From positions 1-37,957 of the forward strand of contig NZ_QWFZ01000007.1 of the NCBI RefSeq assembly GCF_003576315.1: 37,957 nt of DNA, read 5' to 3'. The position numbers and the translations under genes are program-made. This stretch comes from Henriciella mobilis (lineage in GTDB: Bacteria > Pseudomonadota > Alphaproteobacteria > Caulobacterales > Hyphomonadaceae). Within the stretch, counting starts at the first letter, position 1; each line of letters starts with the position of its first letter. The notes beneath the pieces were generated by a model. That model searched no databases. It saw only the letters and a list, made by a program, of their open reading frames with translations, and was not told the origin of the DNA. Positions 24,005 through 32,474 of the stretch are shown here, in pieces.

Positions 24005-25147
24005 ATGGCACTCAAGAGCCACATTTGCGAAATTCTCGGGATCGAGTACCCGATCCTTCTGGCCGGGATGGGCGGGGCCAGTATCCCCGCGCTCGCGGCT
24101 GCAGTATCTAATGCGGGGGGGCTTGGCGTTCTTGGCGCTGCGGCCTGCTCGCCGGACCAGTTGCGTAGCTGGATCCGCCAGACCCGCGAGCTGACCGACA
24201 AACCGTTTGGGGTCGATACCCTTCTGCCTGCCTCCGTCAGGCGCGGTTCGGCCCCGCAAAGCGGCGCCGTGCCCGAAAACCCGATGGCATTGCTTGGCGA
24301 ATACCAGCAGTTCACCCGCGATTTCATGGAACGCGAGGATCTGCCCGAAGTGGATGCCGCAATGGCCATGCGCGCGGCTGGCGCGCCGGAAATGGGCAAG
24401 GGCGGGCCGCAGCTGTTCTCGCGGGAGTTTTTCGAGGCGCAGATGGAAGTTGTAATCGAGGAAAAGGTGCCAGTCTATGCCGCCGGCCTCGGCAATCCCG
24501 GACCGTGGATGGACCGCCTTCATTCGAATGGCACCAAGGTCATGGCGGTGATCGGCAAGGTCAAACATGCCCAACAGGTGGTCGATTCCGGTATCGACAT
24601 GATTGTTGCGCAAGGTCACGATGGCGGCGGACACAACTCCCCGATCGGAACCTTCTCGCTGATTCCGCAAGTGGTCGATGCGGTGGGGGACCGGGTTCCG
24701 GTGATCGGAGCGGGTGGAATTTCCGATGGCCGCGGAGTCGCTGCGGCGATGATACTGGGCGCTGTGGGCGCGTGGGTCGGCACGGCGTTCCTGGCAACCG
24801 AAGAAGCCGGCATCGAACGGTTCCAGAAGGAAGCAATCACCGAAAGCGGCGATGCAGATACCATCGTCAGCCGCTCGATGACCGGCAAGCCCGCGCGCAT
24901 GATCCGCAACAAATGGGCCGATGCCTGGGTTGCGGCGGGCAAGGAACCGCTTCCCATGCCTTACCAGTCGATGATTTCAGGGCCGGTCATGGCTTCGGGC
25001 ATCAAGGCTCAGCGCAAGGATATCATGCCCGGCTTCGCGGGGCAGGGAATCGGTCTGATCCATTCGATCCGTCCAGCGGCAGAGGTCATGCGCGATCTTG
25101 TCGACGGGGCCGAAAGGGCGCTGGCTGACACCAGATTTTATTCCTGA
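24005..25147 (+). CDS. Nitronate monooxygenase-like FMN flavoprotein (possible IpdC-like role)
   Basis: This 380-residue TIM-barrel flavoprotein is of the 2-nitropropane dioxygenase/FabK group. It begins GIEYPILLAGMGGASIPALA, the phosphate-binding part reads PVIGAGGISDGRGVAAAM, and the conserved His region is AQGHDGGGHNSPIG. An internal segment of about 50 residues (around 90-140) is longer than in simple nitronate monooxygenases. In steroid-degrading actinobacteria a homologue (IpdC) acts on a ring-derived CoA thioester, so a redox step on a CoA intermediate is more likely here than nitronate oxidation. This is inferred from neighbours. I chose the ATG at 24005 because GGAGAAGG lies just upstream; an earlier start at 23978 is possible. 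Confidence 0.85.
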   Translation: MALKSHICEILGIEYPILLAGMGGASIPALAAAVSNAGGLGVLGAAACSPDQLRSWIRQTRELTDKPFGVDTLLPASVRRGSAPQSGAVPENPMALLGEYQQFTRDFMEREDLPEVDAAMAMRAAGAPEMGKGGPQLFSREFFEAQMEVVIEEKVPVYAAGLGNPGPWMDRLHSNGTKVMAVIGKVKHAQQVVDSGIDMIVAQGHDGGGHNSPIGTFSLIPQVVDAVGDRVPVIGAGGISDGRGVAAAMILGAVGAWVGTAFLATEEAGIERFQKEAITESGDADTIVSRSMTGKPARMIRNKWADAWVAAGKEPLPMPYQSMISGPVMASGIKAQRKDIMPGFAGQGIGLIHSIRPAAEVMRDLVDGAERALADTRFYS

Positions 25148-25171
25148 ATTCCGGCAAGACGGGGACGCGGT

Positions 25172-26362
25172 ATGAGCGCTTCACAGACCTTATCCTTTGC
25201 CGACAAGGCCGCCATAACGGGTGTGGGCGAAACCGTATTCGTGAAGGGCACCGAACGGACTGCAGTGGACATGATGCTGGAAGCCTCGCGCCGCGCCATC
25301 GCGGATGCCGGCCTGAAACCTTCCGATATCGACGGCATGGTGCCGCCGCCGATTTATACTACCTCGGAGGAAATGGCCGCCAATCTCGGCATTGATGTGC
25401 TGCGTTATGCGGCCACCGTTCACATGGGTGGCGCCAGCCCGACGACGGCGCTGCAGAACGCTGCGATGGCGATTGCCAGCGGGCTTTGCGATCACGTGTT
25501 GGTCACGCTCGGTTGGAACGGCTATTCCGCCCTCAGGTCCAAGCCGGGTGCCCCGCCCACTCGGGCGATGAACATGAACACGCTGACCAATACCATCCAG
25601 GGCTATTACATCCCCTATGGTGTGTTCCTGCCGGTGCAGATGTATGCTTGGCTGGCGACCCGCCACTCGAAACTTTACGGCGTGGGTGCGGATGCGATGG
25701 CGGCCGTCGCGCTGGCCTGCCGTCGTCACGCGCAGTTGAATCCGCGCGCCTTTACCTATGGGCGCGCACTCGACGCGGAAACCTATCATTCAGCGCGCTG
25801 GATATCCGAGCCCTTCCGCCTTTACGATTGCTGCCTTGAAACCGATGGGGCCTGCGCGGTTGTCATATCGCGAATGGATCGGGCCAGGGATATGCCCCAT
25901 GTGCCCGTCAGCATCGCCGGTGCCGCGGAAGGCCACCCCTATCCCGCCGACGACATCCCGTCGCGGCCCGATCCCTTCAAGATCGGCCTTAGCTATGCCG
26001 CCCCGCGCGCTTTCGATATGGCTGGCGTCAAGCGCGAGGACATGGATTTCCTGCAGATCTACGATTGCTTTACCTATGTCGTCTTGCTGCAACTGGAAGC
26101 GATGGGGTATTGCGAACCAGGCGGACAGGCCGAATTCGTCGCCAACGGCCAGATTGAGCTGGGTGGCCGCTTTCCGATCAACACCCATGGCGGCTTGCTC
26201 AGTGAGGCGCATGTCTGGGGCCTCAACCACGTGGTCGAGGCAGTGCGTCAGCTTCGTCACGACTGCGGCGAGCGCCAGGTGCCGGGAGCCCAGACCGGCC
26301 TCGTGACCGGTTGGGGCGACCTAGGCGACGGCAGCATCGCCATTCTCAGGAGGTTTGCATGA
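25172..26362 (+). CDS. SCP2-thiolase-like protein, candidate retro-aldolase subunit (Ltp2-like)
   Basis: This 396-residue thiolase-fold protein includes [10 protein letters not shown] at the start, [18 protein letters not shown] where true thiolases have the nucleophilic Cys, [17 protein letters not shown], and a C-terminal [17 protein letters not shown]. The Cys nucleophile is missing (GGASP in place of a CASG-like motif), so classical thiolysis is unlikely. Ltp2-type proteins of steroid side-chain degradation share this loss and work as aldolases together with a DUF35 protein. Here the DUF35 gene follows directly with an ATGA overlap, supporting a complex. The expected reaction is retro-aldol release of a short acyl-CoA from a beta-hydroxyacyl-CoA, leaving a ketone or aldehyde. 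Confidence 0.88.
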   Translation: MSASQTLSFADKAAITGVGETVFVKGTERTAVDMMLEASRRAIADAGLKPSDIDGMVPPPIYTTSEEMAANLGIDVLRYAATVHMGGASPTTALQNAAMAIASGLCDHVLVTLGWNGYSALRSKPGAPPTRAMNMNTLTNTIQGYYIPYGVFLPVQMYAWLATRHSKLYGVGADAMAAVALACRRHAQLNPRAFTYGRALDAETYHSARWISEPFRLYDCCLETDGACAVVISRMDRARDMPHVPVSIAGAAEGHPYPADDIPSRPDPFKIGLSYAAPRAFDMAGVKREDMDFLQIYDCFTYVVLLQLEAMGYCEPGGQAEFVANGQIELGGRFPINTHGGLLSEAHVWGLNHVVEAVRQLRHDCGERQVPGAQTGLVTGWGDLGDGSIAILRRFA

Positions 26363-26820
26363 GCAGCGAAAGCGATCTGCCCCCCAAAATGCGGCCTTCC
26401 GCGCAGATGGTGCCACCCAAGCCGCGACCGCGCCCACAAGACCCGGTTGAGCAGGAATTCTGGAAGAGGTGCCAGGACGGCCATCTCTATTTCCAGCGCT
26501 GCGGCTATTGCGGCAGCTTCCGCCACTTGCCGCGCTATATGTGCGCAAAGTGCGGCTCGCCGGAATTTTCCTGGGAACGCAGCAGCGGCAGGGGCACGTT
26601 GTTTTCCTGGACCGTAACCCACCAGGCCCTCCACCCGGCTTTTGCCGCCGACATCCCCTTCGTGGCTGCGGTGGTTGAATTGGAAGAGGGGGTGCGCATG
26701 GCCACGCGGCTGGTTGGTTGCGATCACGAGCGTCTTGCGCTCGACCTTCCGGTGGTCGTGGAGTTCGAACTGATCGGTGAGGACTTCCGCCTTCCTGTTT
26801 TCCGCCTGAGTGAAAGTTAG
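26359..26820 (+). CDS. Zn-ribbon OB-fold protein (DUF35), partner of thiolase-like protein
   Basis: This 153-residue protein has a rubredoxin-like zinc ribbon, [19 protein letters not shown] (two CxxC pairs, about residues 48-66), followed by an OB-fold ([15 protein letters not shown] to the end). DUF35 proteins bind acyl-CoA and stabilise thiolase-like partners, as with ChsH2 and Ltp2. Unlike ChsH2 this one has no MaoC hydratase domain in front. The ATG at 26359 overlaps the thiolase stop, and AGGAGG is 7 bases upstream within the thiolase gene, so translation is coupled. Confidence 0.9.
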   Translation: MSSESDLPPKMRPSAQMVPPKPRPRPQDPVEQEFWKRCQDGHLYFQRCGYCGSFRHLPRYMCAKCGSPEFSWERSSGRGTLFSWTVTHQALHPAFAADIPFVAAVVELEEGVRMATRLVGCDHERLALDLPVVVEFELIGEDFRLPVFRLSES

Positions 26821-26827
26821 AAGCGCC

Positions 26828-28078
26828 ATGGATCTCGAATATGGACCCGAATACGATGTCTTCCGCAAGCAGGTGCGGGCCTTTATCGAAGCGCACAGCC
26901 ATCTTGCTCCGCCTTCTTCTGACCGGGCGGCCCGACCTTCGTCCAAGGCGGTCGAATGGCAGAAGCTGTTGATCGAGCATGGGTATACCGCTCGAACGAT
27001 CCCGCAGGCGTATGGCGGCTATGGAGCGGAGCCGGACATTCTCCAATCGCGCATCATCGCAGAGGAATTTGCGCGGGCCAGGGTGCCGGGCGGACTTTCC
27101 AATCAGGGAATCTCGATGTTCGTGCCGACTCTGCTCGAACTCGGCACCGAGGAACAGAAACGGCGCTGGATCGAACCCACGTTGAAAGGCGATGTTGTCT
27201 GGTGCCAGGGCTATTCCGAACCCGGTGCCGGGTCGGACCTCGCCAATCTCAAGACCAGCGCGCACATCGAGAACGACGAATTTGTTGTCAATGGCCAGAA
27301 GATTTGGACCAGCACCGCCAAGCAGGCCGACATGATCTTCTGCTTGGTCAGGACCGAACCTGACGCGCCCAAGCATGGCGGCATTTCCTACCTGATCTTT
27401 TCGATGGACACGCCGGGCATCGAGGTTCGCCCCTTGAAGACGATGACCGGTCATGCCGAATTCAACGAAGTGTTCTTTACCGATGTCCGGGTCCCCATGC
27501 ATCAGATCGTCGGCCAGCGGGGCCAGGGCTGGTTCGTGGCGAACGCAACTCTTGGCCATGAGCGCGGAATGCTGGGCGATCCCGACGCGCTTGAAAACCG
27601 GCTGGAGGCACTGATCGCGCTGATGCAGGAAGAGCGTTTGGGCCAGGGTCGCGCGATCGACAATCCGGTACTGCGCGACCGGCTGGTGGCACTGCAGGCC
27701 GAAGTGGCGGCGATGAAATACAATGGGATGCGGATCCTTTCGAACAGCCTCAGGGGTGAGCCGGGCGGCATGGCGAAACTGATCGTCAAGTTGCAAAGCT
27801 GCGAACTCGCTCACCAGATATCCGCGCTGGCAATCGACGCCATGGGCGAACTGGGCATTCTCTATCACCACAGCCCGCGTGAGCGGGAAGGGGGGGCGTG
27901 GCAATGGAACTATATGTTCCAGCTCGGTCTCATCATCGGCGGCGGCACCGCCCAGATCCAGAAGAACATCATCGCTGAACGTGGCCTCGAAATGCCGCGC
28001 GAACCGAAGCTGGCGAAGATTTCGGATGCGGCGAAAGCAACCGCAGACATGCCGCGTCACAAACAGGGATCAGCCTAA
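26828..28078 (+). CDS. Acyl-CoA dehydrogenase, large subunit of pair 2
   Basis: This 416-residue flavoprotein resembles the large subunit of pair 1: WCQGYSEPGAGSDLA and VVNGQKIWTSTAKQAD in the FAD domain, NATLGHERGMLG with the likely catalytic Glu, and GGGTAQIQKNIIAERGLEM at the end, where MCAD-type enzymes carry YEGT. The catalytic base is therefore expected in the HER position. The first ATG in the right place is 26828, 7 bases after the DUF35 stop. Its TAA overlaps the next start (TAATG). A second heteromeric pair means that at least two distinct acyl-CoA dehydrogenation steps are served by the cluster. Confidence 0.92.
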   Translation: MDLEYGPEYDVFRKQVRAFIEAHSHLAPPSSDRAARPSSKAVEWQKLLIEHGYTARTIPQAYGGYGAEPDILQSRIIAEEFARARVPGGLSNQGISMFVPTLLELGTEEQKRRWIEPTLKGDVVWCQGYSEPGAGSDLANLKTSAHIENDEFVVNGQKIWTSTAKQADMIFCLVRTEPDAPKHGGISYLIFSMDTPGIEVRPLKTMTGHAEFNEVFFTDVRVPMHQIVGQRGQGWFVANATLGHERGMLGDPDALENRLEALIALMQEERLGQGRAIDNPVLRDRLVALQAEVAAMKYNGMRILSNSLRGEPGGMAKLIVKLQSCELAHQISALAIDAMGELGILYHHSPREREGGAWQWNYMFQLGLIIGGGTAQIQKNIIAERGLEMPREPKLAKISDAAKATADMPRHKQGSA

Positions 28079-29169
28079 TGGATTTCGGACTTTCTCAGGA
28101 CCAGCAGATGCTGCGCGATGCCGTTGCGCGGTGTCTTGCGGATACCTGCCCGCTCGATCATGTCCGCGAATGTACCGAGCGTGACAATCCGCTTAGCGAC
28201 AAGGTGCTCCGCGCCGTCCAGGACCTGGGAATTCCCGGGATGCTGGTACCGGAAGAGCATGGCGGCCTCGGCATGACCCTTCTCGACGCTGCCATAGTTG
28301 CGGAACAGCTCGCCTATGCGGTCGCGCCAGTACCTTTTCTCGCCAGTCATGTTCTGACGCCTATCGCGCTGAGCGAGGCAGGCAGCAAGGAGCAAAAGGC
28401 CCACTGGCTGCCAAAGATCGTGAGCGGCGAGGCGCGTATTGGTGTCGCGATTTCCGAGACAATCGAGGTGCGCGACGGCGCGGGGGTTTCCTTTGCTGCC
28501 GGGAAGCTCAACGGCACCGCCCTGTTCGCACTCGATTTCGAAGGAGCCGATGCCTTCATCGTCGCCGATTCCGGCGGCAGGCTGCACCTTGTCGGTGCCA
28601 AGGCGTCGGGCCTGAAGGCTATCGCGCTGACGACCATCGATCGGACCCGCAGCGTCGGGGAGTTGCGGTTTGACGGGGCCGAAGCGGAACCACTGGCTGA
28701 TGATGGGGGAGCTGCAGTGGGCCGGCTGCGCGCTGCGGGGCGTGTGATCCTCGCCGCCGACAGTCTTGGCGCAGGTCAGGCCATGATCGAAAAGGCTGTC
28801 GATTATGCTGGCCAGCGCGAACAGTTTGGTCGCCTTATCGGCAGTTTCCAGGCCGTAAAGCACATGTGCGCCGAGATGGCCGCGCGGCATGAACCGTGCC
28901 ATTCGCTCGTCTGGTACGCCGCCCACGCCTTTGACGCAGTTCCGACAGAGGCATCGCTCGTCGCCTGCCACGCGAAATCACACACCGGCGAAGTCCATCG
29001 CTTTGTCGCCCGCACTTCCACCGAAGTGCATGGCGGGATGGGATTCACGGACCTGATCGGTCTCCACTACTGGTTCAAACGCATTGGATTCGACCGGCAG
29101 GTGCTTGGCGGACCCGAAACGGTGCGGGCCGAGGCGGCAGCACTGCAAGGCTGGATCAAGGCCGCGTAA
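28078..29169 (+). CDS. Acyl-CoA dehydrogenase, small subunit of pair 2
   Basis: This 363-residue protein has MDFGLSQDQQMLRDAVARCL at the start, PEEHGGLGMTLLD, EQFGRLIGSFQAVKHM in the C-terminal helical domain, and EVHGGMGFTDLIGLHYWFKR near the end. It lacks an obvious catalytic Glu and has a weak FAD beta-domain (ETIEVRDGAG region), as small FadE subunits do. It overlaps the large-subunit gene by one base (TAATG), strong support for a fixed-ratio complex. After it come 57 bases and then the acyl-CoA synthetase. Confidence 0.9.
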   Translation: MDFGLSQDQQMLRDAVARCLADTCPLDHVRECTERDNPLSDKVLRAVQDLGIPGMLVPEEHGGLGMTLLDAAIVAEQLAYAVAPVPFLASHVLTPIALSEAGSKEQKAHWLPKIVSGEARIGVAISETIEVRDGAGVSFAAGKLNGTALFALDFEGADAFIVADSGGRLHLVGAKASGLKAIALTTIDRTRSVGELRFDGAEAEPLADDGGAAVGRLRAAGRVILAADSLGAGQAMIEKAVDYAGQREQFGRLIGSFQAVKHMCAEMAARHEPCHSLVWYAAHAFDAVPTEASLVACHAKSHTGEVHRFVARTSTEVHGGMGFTDLIGLHYWFKRIGFDRQVLGGPETVRAEAAALQGWIKAA

Positions 29170-29226
29170 CACACTCGTTGAGGGGGCGTCCGAGACTGGC
29201 TGCCCCGTCCGGCAGGGAGAGGGAAC

Positions 29227-30840
29227 ATGATCGACTGGAACCTCGGTGACATTCTCGACGCTGTCGAGCCCGCCATGCCTCAGGACGCTCCGGCGCTGAT
29301 ACACGGCGACCGGATCGTCACTTGGCCCGAAATGTCCGCGCGCTCGAATAATATCGCGCGCGCGTTGCGTCAACGCGGAGCGTGCGATGGTGCCAAGGTG
29401 GCCTTCTACATGCGCAACCGCCCCGAATATGGCGAGCTGATGGCGACTTGTTTTAAGGGGCGCTTGACCCATGTGAACATCAATTACCGCTATCGCGCCG
29501 AAGAAGTTTTCTACATTTTCCAAGATTCTGACAGCGAAGTGATTGTTTACAGTTCGGAGTTTCGCGAATGCATCGTCGAACTCAAGGATAGGCTCGAGAA
29601 GGTTCACACTTTCGTCGAAATTGGCGACTCTTCCGAAATCGCGTCTTTTGCGAGTCCCTATGAGACGCTGGCGGGAAAAGGGGACGGATCGGCGCTCGGC
29701 ATCGAACGCTCACCCGACGATTTGCTCTTCATCTATACCGGCGGCACGACCGGGATGCCGAAAGGCGTGATGTGGCGGCACGACGACATGCGCAAGGCCC
29801 AGCTGGACGCACAGAAGTTACTGGGCCCGGTTCCGCGGACGCTGGAAGAAAATGTTGCGCTGATCGAGAAAGAGGGGCCCGGCAGGCGCACTCTCTCCGC
29901 CTGCCCGCTCATGCACGGGACGGGCTTCATCACCGCGATAGGTGCGCTCATGTCGGGCGGCGCGATCGTCACGCTGACGGCCCCTTCCTTCGAAGCTTCA
30001 GAATTGTGGGATACGGTCGAAAAGCACCAGGTGGAAAGCATCGCAATTGTGGGCGACGCCTTTGCTAAGCCAATGCTTCGCGCGCTCGAAGAAAACGCGG
30101 GCCGCTGGGATACCAGGAGCCTCGTCTCCATCATCTCGTCCGGCGTGATGTGGAGCAAGGAGATTAAGGCCGGTCTATGCAAGCACATTCCCCAGGTCGT
30201 GCTGATGGATAGTTTCGGCGCCTCCGAAGGGCTCGGCTTCGGCCTCTCCGTCACGACTGCACAGGGCGGTACGAACACCGCGAAATTCGGGATTGGCGAA
30301 TTCTGCGATGTCTTCGACGAAAACGATCAGAAAGTCGAACCAGGAAGCGGCGTGCCTGGCTTTATCGCCCGCAAGGGGGCCATCCCCGTGGGATATTACA
30401 AAGATCCCGAAAAATCCGCCAAGACATTCCGCACAATCGATGGCGTGCGTTATTCGATTCCGGGTGACTGGTGCCGGGTAGAGGCCGATGGAAGCCTTAC
30501 CCTGCTAGGCCGCGGCAGCGTATGCATCAACACTGCTGGCGAGAAGGTATATCCAGAAGAAGTCGAGGAAGTGCTCAAGACCCATCCCGCCATCGGTGAA
30601 GCGTTGGTCGTAGGTGTAACGGATGAAAAATGGGGCCAGGCCGTCACGGCCGTCGTCCACCTCAACCACGACGTCCCGTTCGACGAGCAAGCTGTCAAGG
30701 ACCATGTGCGCGATCAGCTGGCAGGATACAAAACGCCCAAGGCCATATATCCGACGGAAAAACCCATGCGTGCATCCAACGGCAAGGCCGACTATGCAAC
30801 GGCGAAAGCAATCGCCGAACGTTTGACGGTCGCACCGTGA
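29227..30840 (+). CDS. Acyl-CoA synthetase (FadD-like, ANL superfamily)
   Basis: This 537-residue adenylate-forming enzyme activates a carboxylic acid to its CoA thioester. The P-loop is IYTGGTTGMPKG (residues 169-180), the central motif is FGASEGLGFG, and GDWCRVEADGSLTLLGR carries the hinge Asp/Arg region. The final catalytic Lys is in RASNGKADY near the C-terminus. It resembles the FadD19/FadD17 type acting on steroid-like or branched side chains more than medium-chain FadD, but the substrate is not certain. GGGAGAGGGAA precedes the ATG. Its TGA overlaps the GTG start of the monooxygenase gene. It would activate the acid produced after P450 oxidation. Confidence 0.93.
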   Translation: MIDWNLGDILDAVEPAMPQDAPALIHGDRIVTWPEMSARSNNIARALRQRGACDGAKVAFYMRNRPEYGELMATCFKGRLTHVNINYRYRAEEVFYIFQDSDSEVIVYSSEFRECIVELKDRLEKVHTFVEIGDSSEIASFASPYETLAGKGDGSALGIERSPDDLLFIYTGGTTGMPKGVMWRHDDMRKAQLDAQKLLGPVPRTLEENVALIEKEGPGRRTLSACPLMHGTGFITAIGALMSGGAIVTLTAPSFEASELWDTVEKHQVESIAIVGDAFAKPMLRALEENAGRWDTRSLVSIISSGVMWSKEIKAGLCKHIPQVVLMDSFGASEGLGFGLSVTTAQGGTNTAKFGIGEFCDVFDENDQKVEPGSGVPGFIARKGAIPVGYYKDPEKSAKTFRTIDGVRYSIPGDWCRVEADGSLTLLGRGSVCINTAGEKVYPEEVEEVLKTHPAIGEALVVGVTDEKWGQAVTAVVHLNHDVPFDEQAVKDHVRDQLAGYKTPKAIYPTEKPMRASNGKADYATAKAIAERLTVAP

Positions 30841-32474
30841 GCCAGCGGGAGTCTCCTGATTACGACGTTGTAATCGTCGGTGCCGGCTTCAGCGGGATAT
30901 ACCTGCTCCACAAGTTGCGTGACGCTGGATTCAACGTGTTGCTGGTGGATGCTGCGGCCCAGCCCGGCGGCATCTGGTACTGGAATTGCTATCCAGGCGC
31001 ACGAGTGGATTCACAGGTTCCGCTTTACGAGTACTCTATACCTGAAGTGTGGAAATCATGGGCCTGGAGCGAGCGATTTCCCGGTTGGGAAGAGCTCAGA
31101 GCGTATTTCCGGCATGTTTGCGATACGCTCGACCTTTGGCCCATGATGCGCATGGGGTCTGGGGTCAAAGGCGCGCACTATGAGAAGGAGACGAAGCAAT
31201 GGCGTCTGCAACTCGACAGCGACAAAACTGTTTCGACACGGTTCCTGTTGCCCGCTCTTGGTTTCGCATCAAAGCCGTATGTCCCCAATTTTCCCGGCCT
31301 TGAGGATTTCGAAGGCCAATGGTTTCACACGGCGCGCTGGCCGCAGCAGGGTGTCGATCTCAGCGGACGTAAGGTTGCCTTGATCGGCACCGGTGCAAGT
31401 GGTGTGCAGGTCGCGCAAGAAGCTGCCAAATCCGCATCGAAGCTGACCCTCTTTCAAAGAACACCAATCCTGGCGCTGCCTATGCAGCAGAAGAAGCTTT
31501 CGGCAGAAGACCAGGAACGGGACAAGAAGGGCTATGCCGCGATCTTCGAAACGCGCAAGCAGACGAGCGGAGGATTCGAATGCCAATCGCTAGACGTATC
31601 GGCGCTCGAAGTTGACGAGAAAGCGCGCACCGCGCACTTTGAAGATCTGTGGCAACAGGGCGGCCTCAGGTTCTGGTATCACAACTTCGCTGACTTGCTT
31701 ACCAACCGCGAAGCCAACCGGCACGCCTACGATTTCTGGCGCGACAAGGTTCGCGCAAGGATCGCCGATCCCAATCTGGCCGAGAAACTCGCCCCATCCG
31801 AACCGCCGCATCCATTCGGTACGAAGCGGCCATCGCTTGAACAGGGATATTACGAAATTTTCGCGCAAGACAATGTCGCGCTAGTCGATCTCAAGGCGAC
31901 TCCGATCATCCGGATCGGACCGCACGCTATTGCGACCGAAGACGGCGAGATGGAATGCGACCTCATCGTTTTCGCCACCGGCTTCGATGCCGGGCGCGGC
32001 GGGCTGATCGATATGAACATCAGGGGGACGAACAGCCTATCACTGTCCCATGCGTGGGAAGACAGAGTACGCGCCTATCTGGGAATGGCGGTGTCTGGCT
32101 TTCCCAATATGCTGTTCGCATACGGGCCACTCAGCCCGTCGGGTTTCTCAAACGGCCCGACCAGCGCAGAGATACAGGGTGACTGGATCTGCGACTTTCT
32201 GGTCTGGATGCGGGAAAATGGTGTCGATCTTTTCGAAGCCGATCCGGCAGCTGAAACGGGCTGGACCGAAATGGTTGCCCAAGCAGGCGCGATGACACTC
32301 TTTCCCGAAGCGGATTCTTGGTACATGGGCGCAAACATCCCGGGCAAGGCGCGTCAACTGATCAATTTTCCAAGCGTGTCTGGCTATGTCGCACGCTGCG
32401 AAGATGTAGCGAATGTGGGGTACCGCGGCTTCGTGATCGACAAACCCACTAGCAAGGAACACTTAACGAAATGA
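30837..32474 (+). CDS. Baeyer-Villiger flavin monooxygenase
   Basis: This 545-residue FAD/NADPH enzyme has two Rossmann motifs, GAGFSG (15-20) and GTGASG (184-189). Between them is the full Baeyer-Villiger fingerprint FEGQWFHTARWP (158-169), which separates it from simple flavin monooxygenases. It converts ketones to esters or lactones with O2. The start is the GTG at 30837, which overlaps the synthetase stop as GTGA; a longer frame from 30630 is only overlap inside the previous gene. It fits downstream of the thiolase-like/DUF35 step, which should yield a ketone. Relatives include cyclohexanone-, cyclopentadecanone- and steroid-type monooxygenases, and I cannot tell which. Confidence 0.93.
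   Translation: MSQRESPDYDVVIVGAGFSGIYLLHKLRDAGFNVLLVDAAAQPGGIWYWNCYPGARVDSQVPLYEYSIPEVWKSWAWSERFPGWEELRAYFRHVCDTLDLWPMMRMGSGVKGAHYEKETKQWRLQLDSDKTVSTRFLLPALGFASKPYVPNFPGLEDFEGQWFHTARWPQQGVDLSGRKVALIGTGASGVQVAQEAAKSASKLTLFQRTPILALPMQQKKLSAEDQERDKKGYAAIFETRKQTSGGFECQSLDVSALEVDEKARTAHFEDLWQQGGLRFWYHNFADLLTNREANRHAYDFWRDKVRARIADPNLAEKLAPSEPPHPFGTKRPSLEQGYYEIFAQDNVALVDLKATPIIRIGPHAIATEDGEMECDLIVFATGFDAGRGGLIDMNIRGTNSLSLSHAWEDRVRAYLGMAVSGFPNMLFAYGPLSPSGFSNGPTSAEIQGDWICDFLVWMRENGVDLFEADPAAETGWTEMVAQAGAMTLFPEADSWYMGANIPGKARQLINFPSVSGYVARCEDVANVGYRGFVIDKPTSKEHLTK

Noticed and set aside
23198..24670. 490-codon minus-strand frame
   Set aside because: It covers two well-supported plus-strand genes (GntR and flavoprotein) and has no motif of its own.
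26321..28060. 579-codon minus-strand frame
   Set aside because: It is opposite the DUF35 and dehydrogenase genes, which have clear family motifs. Long antisense frames are common in GC-rich DNA.
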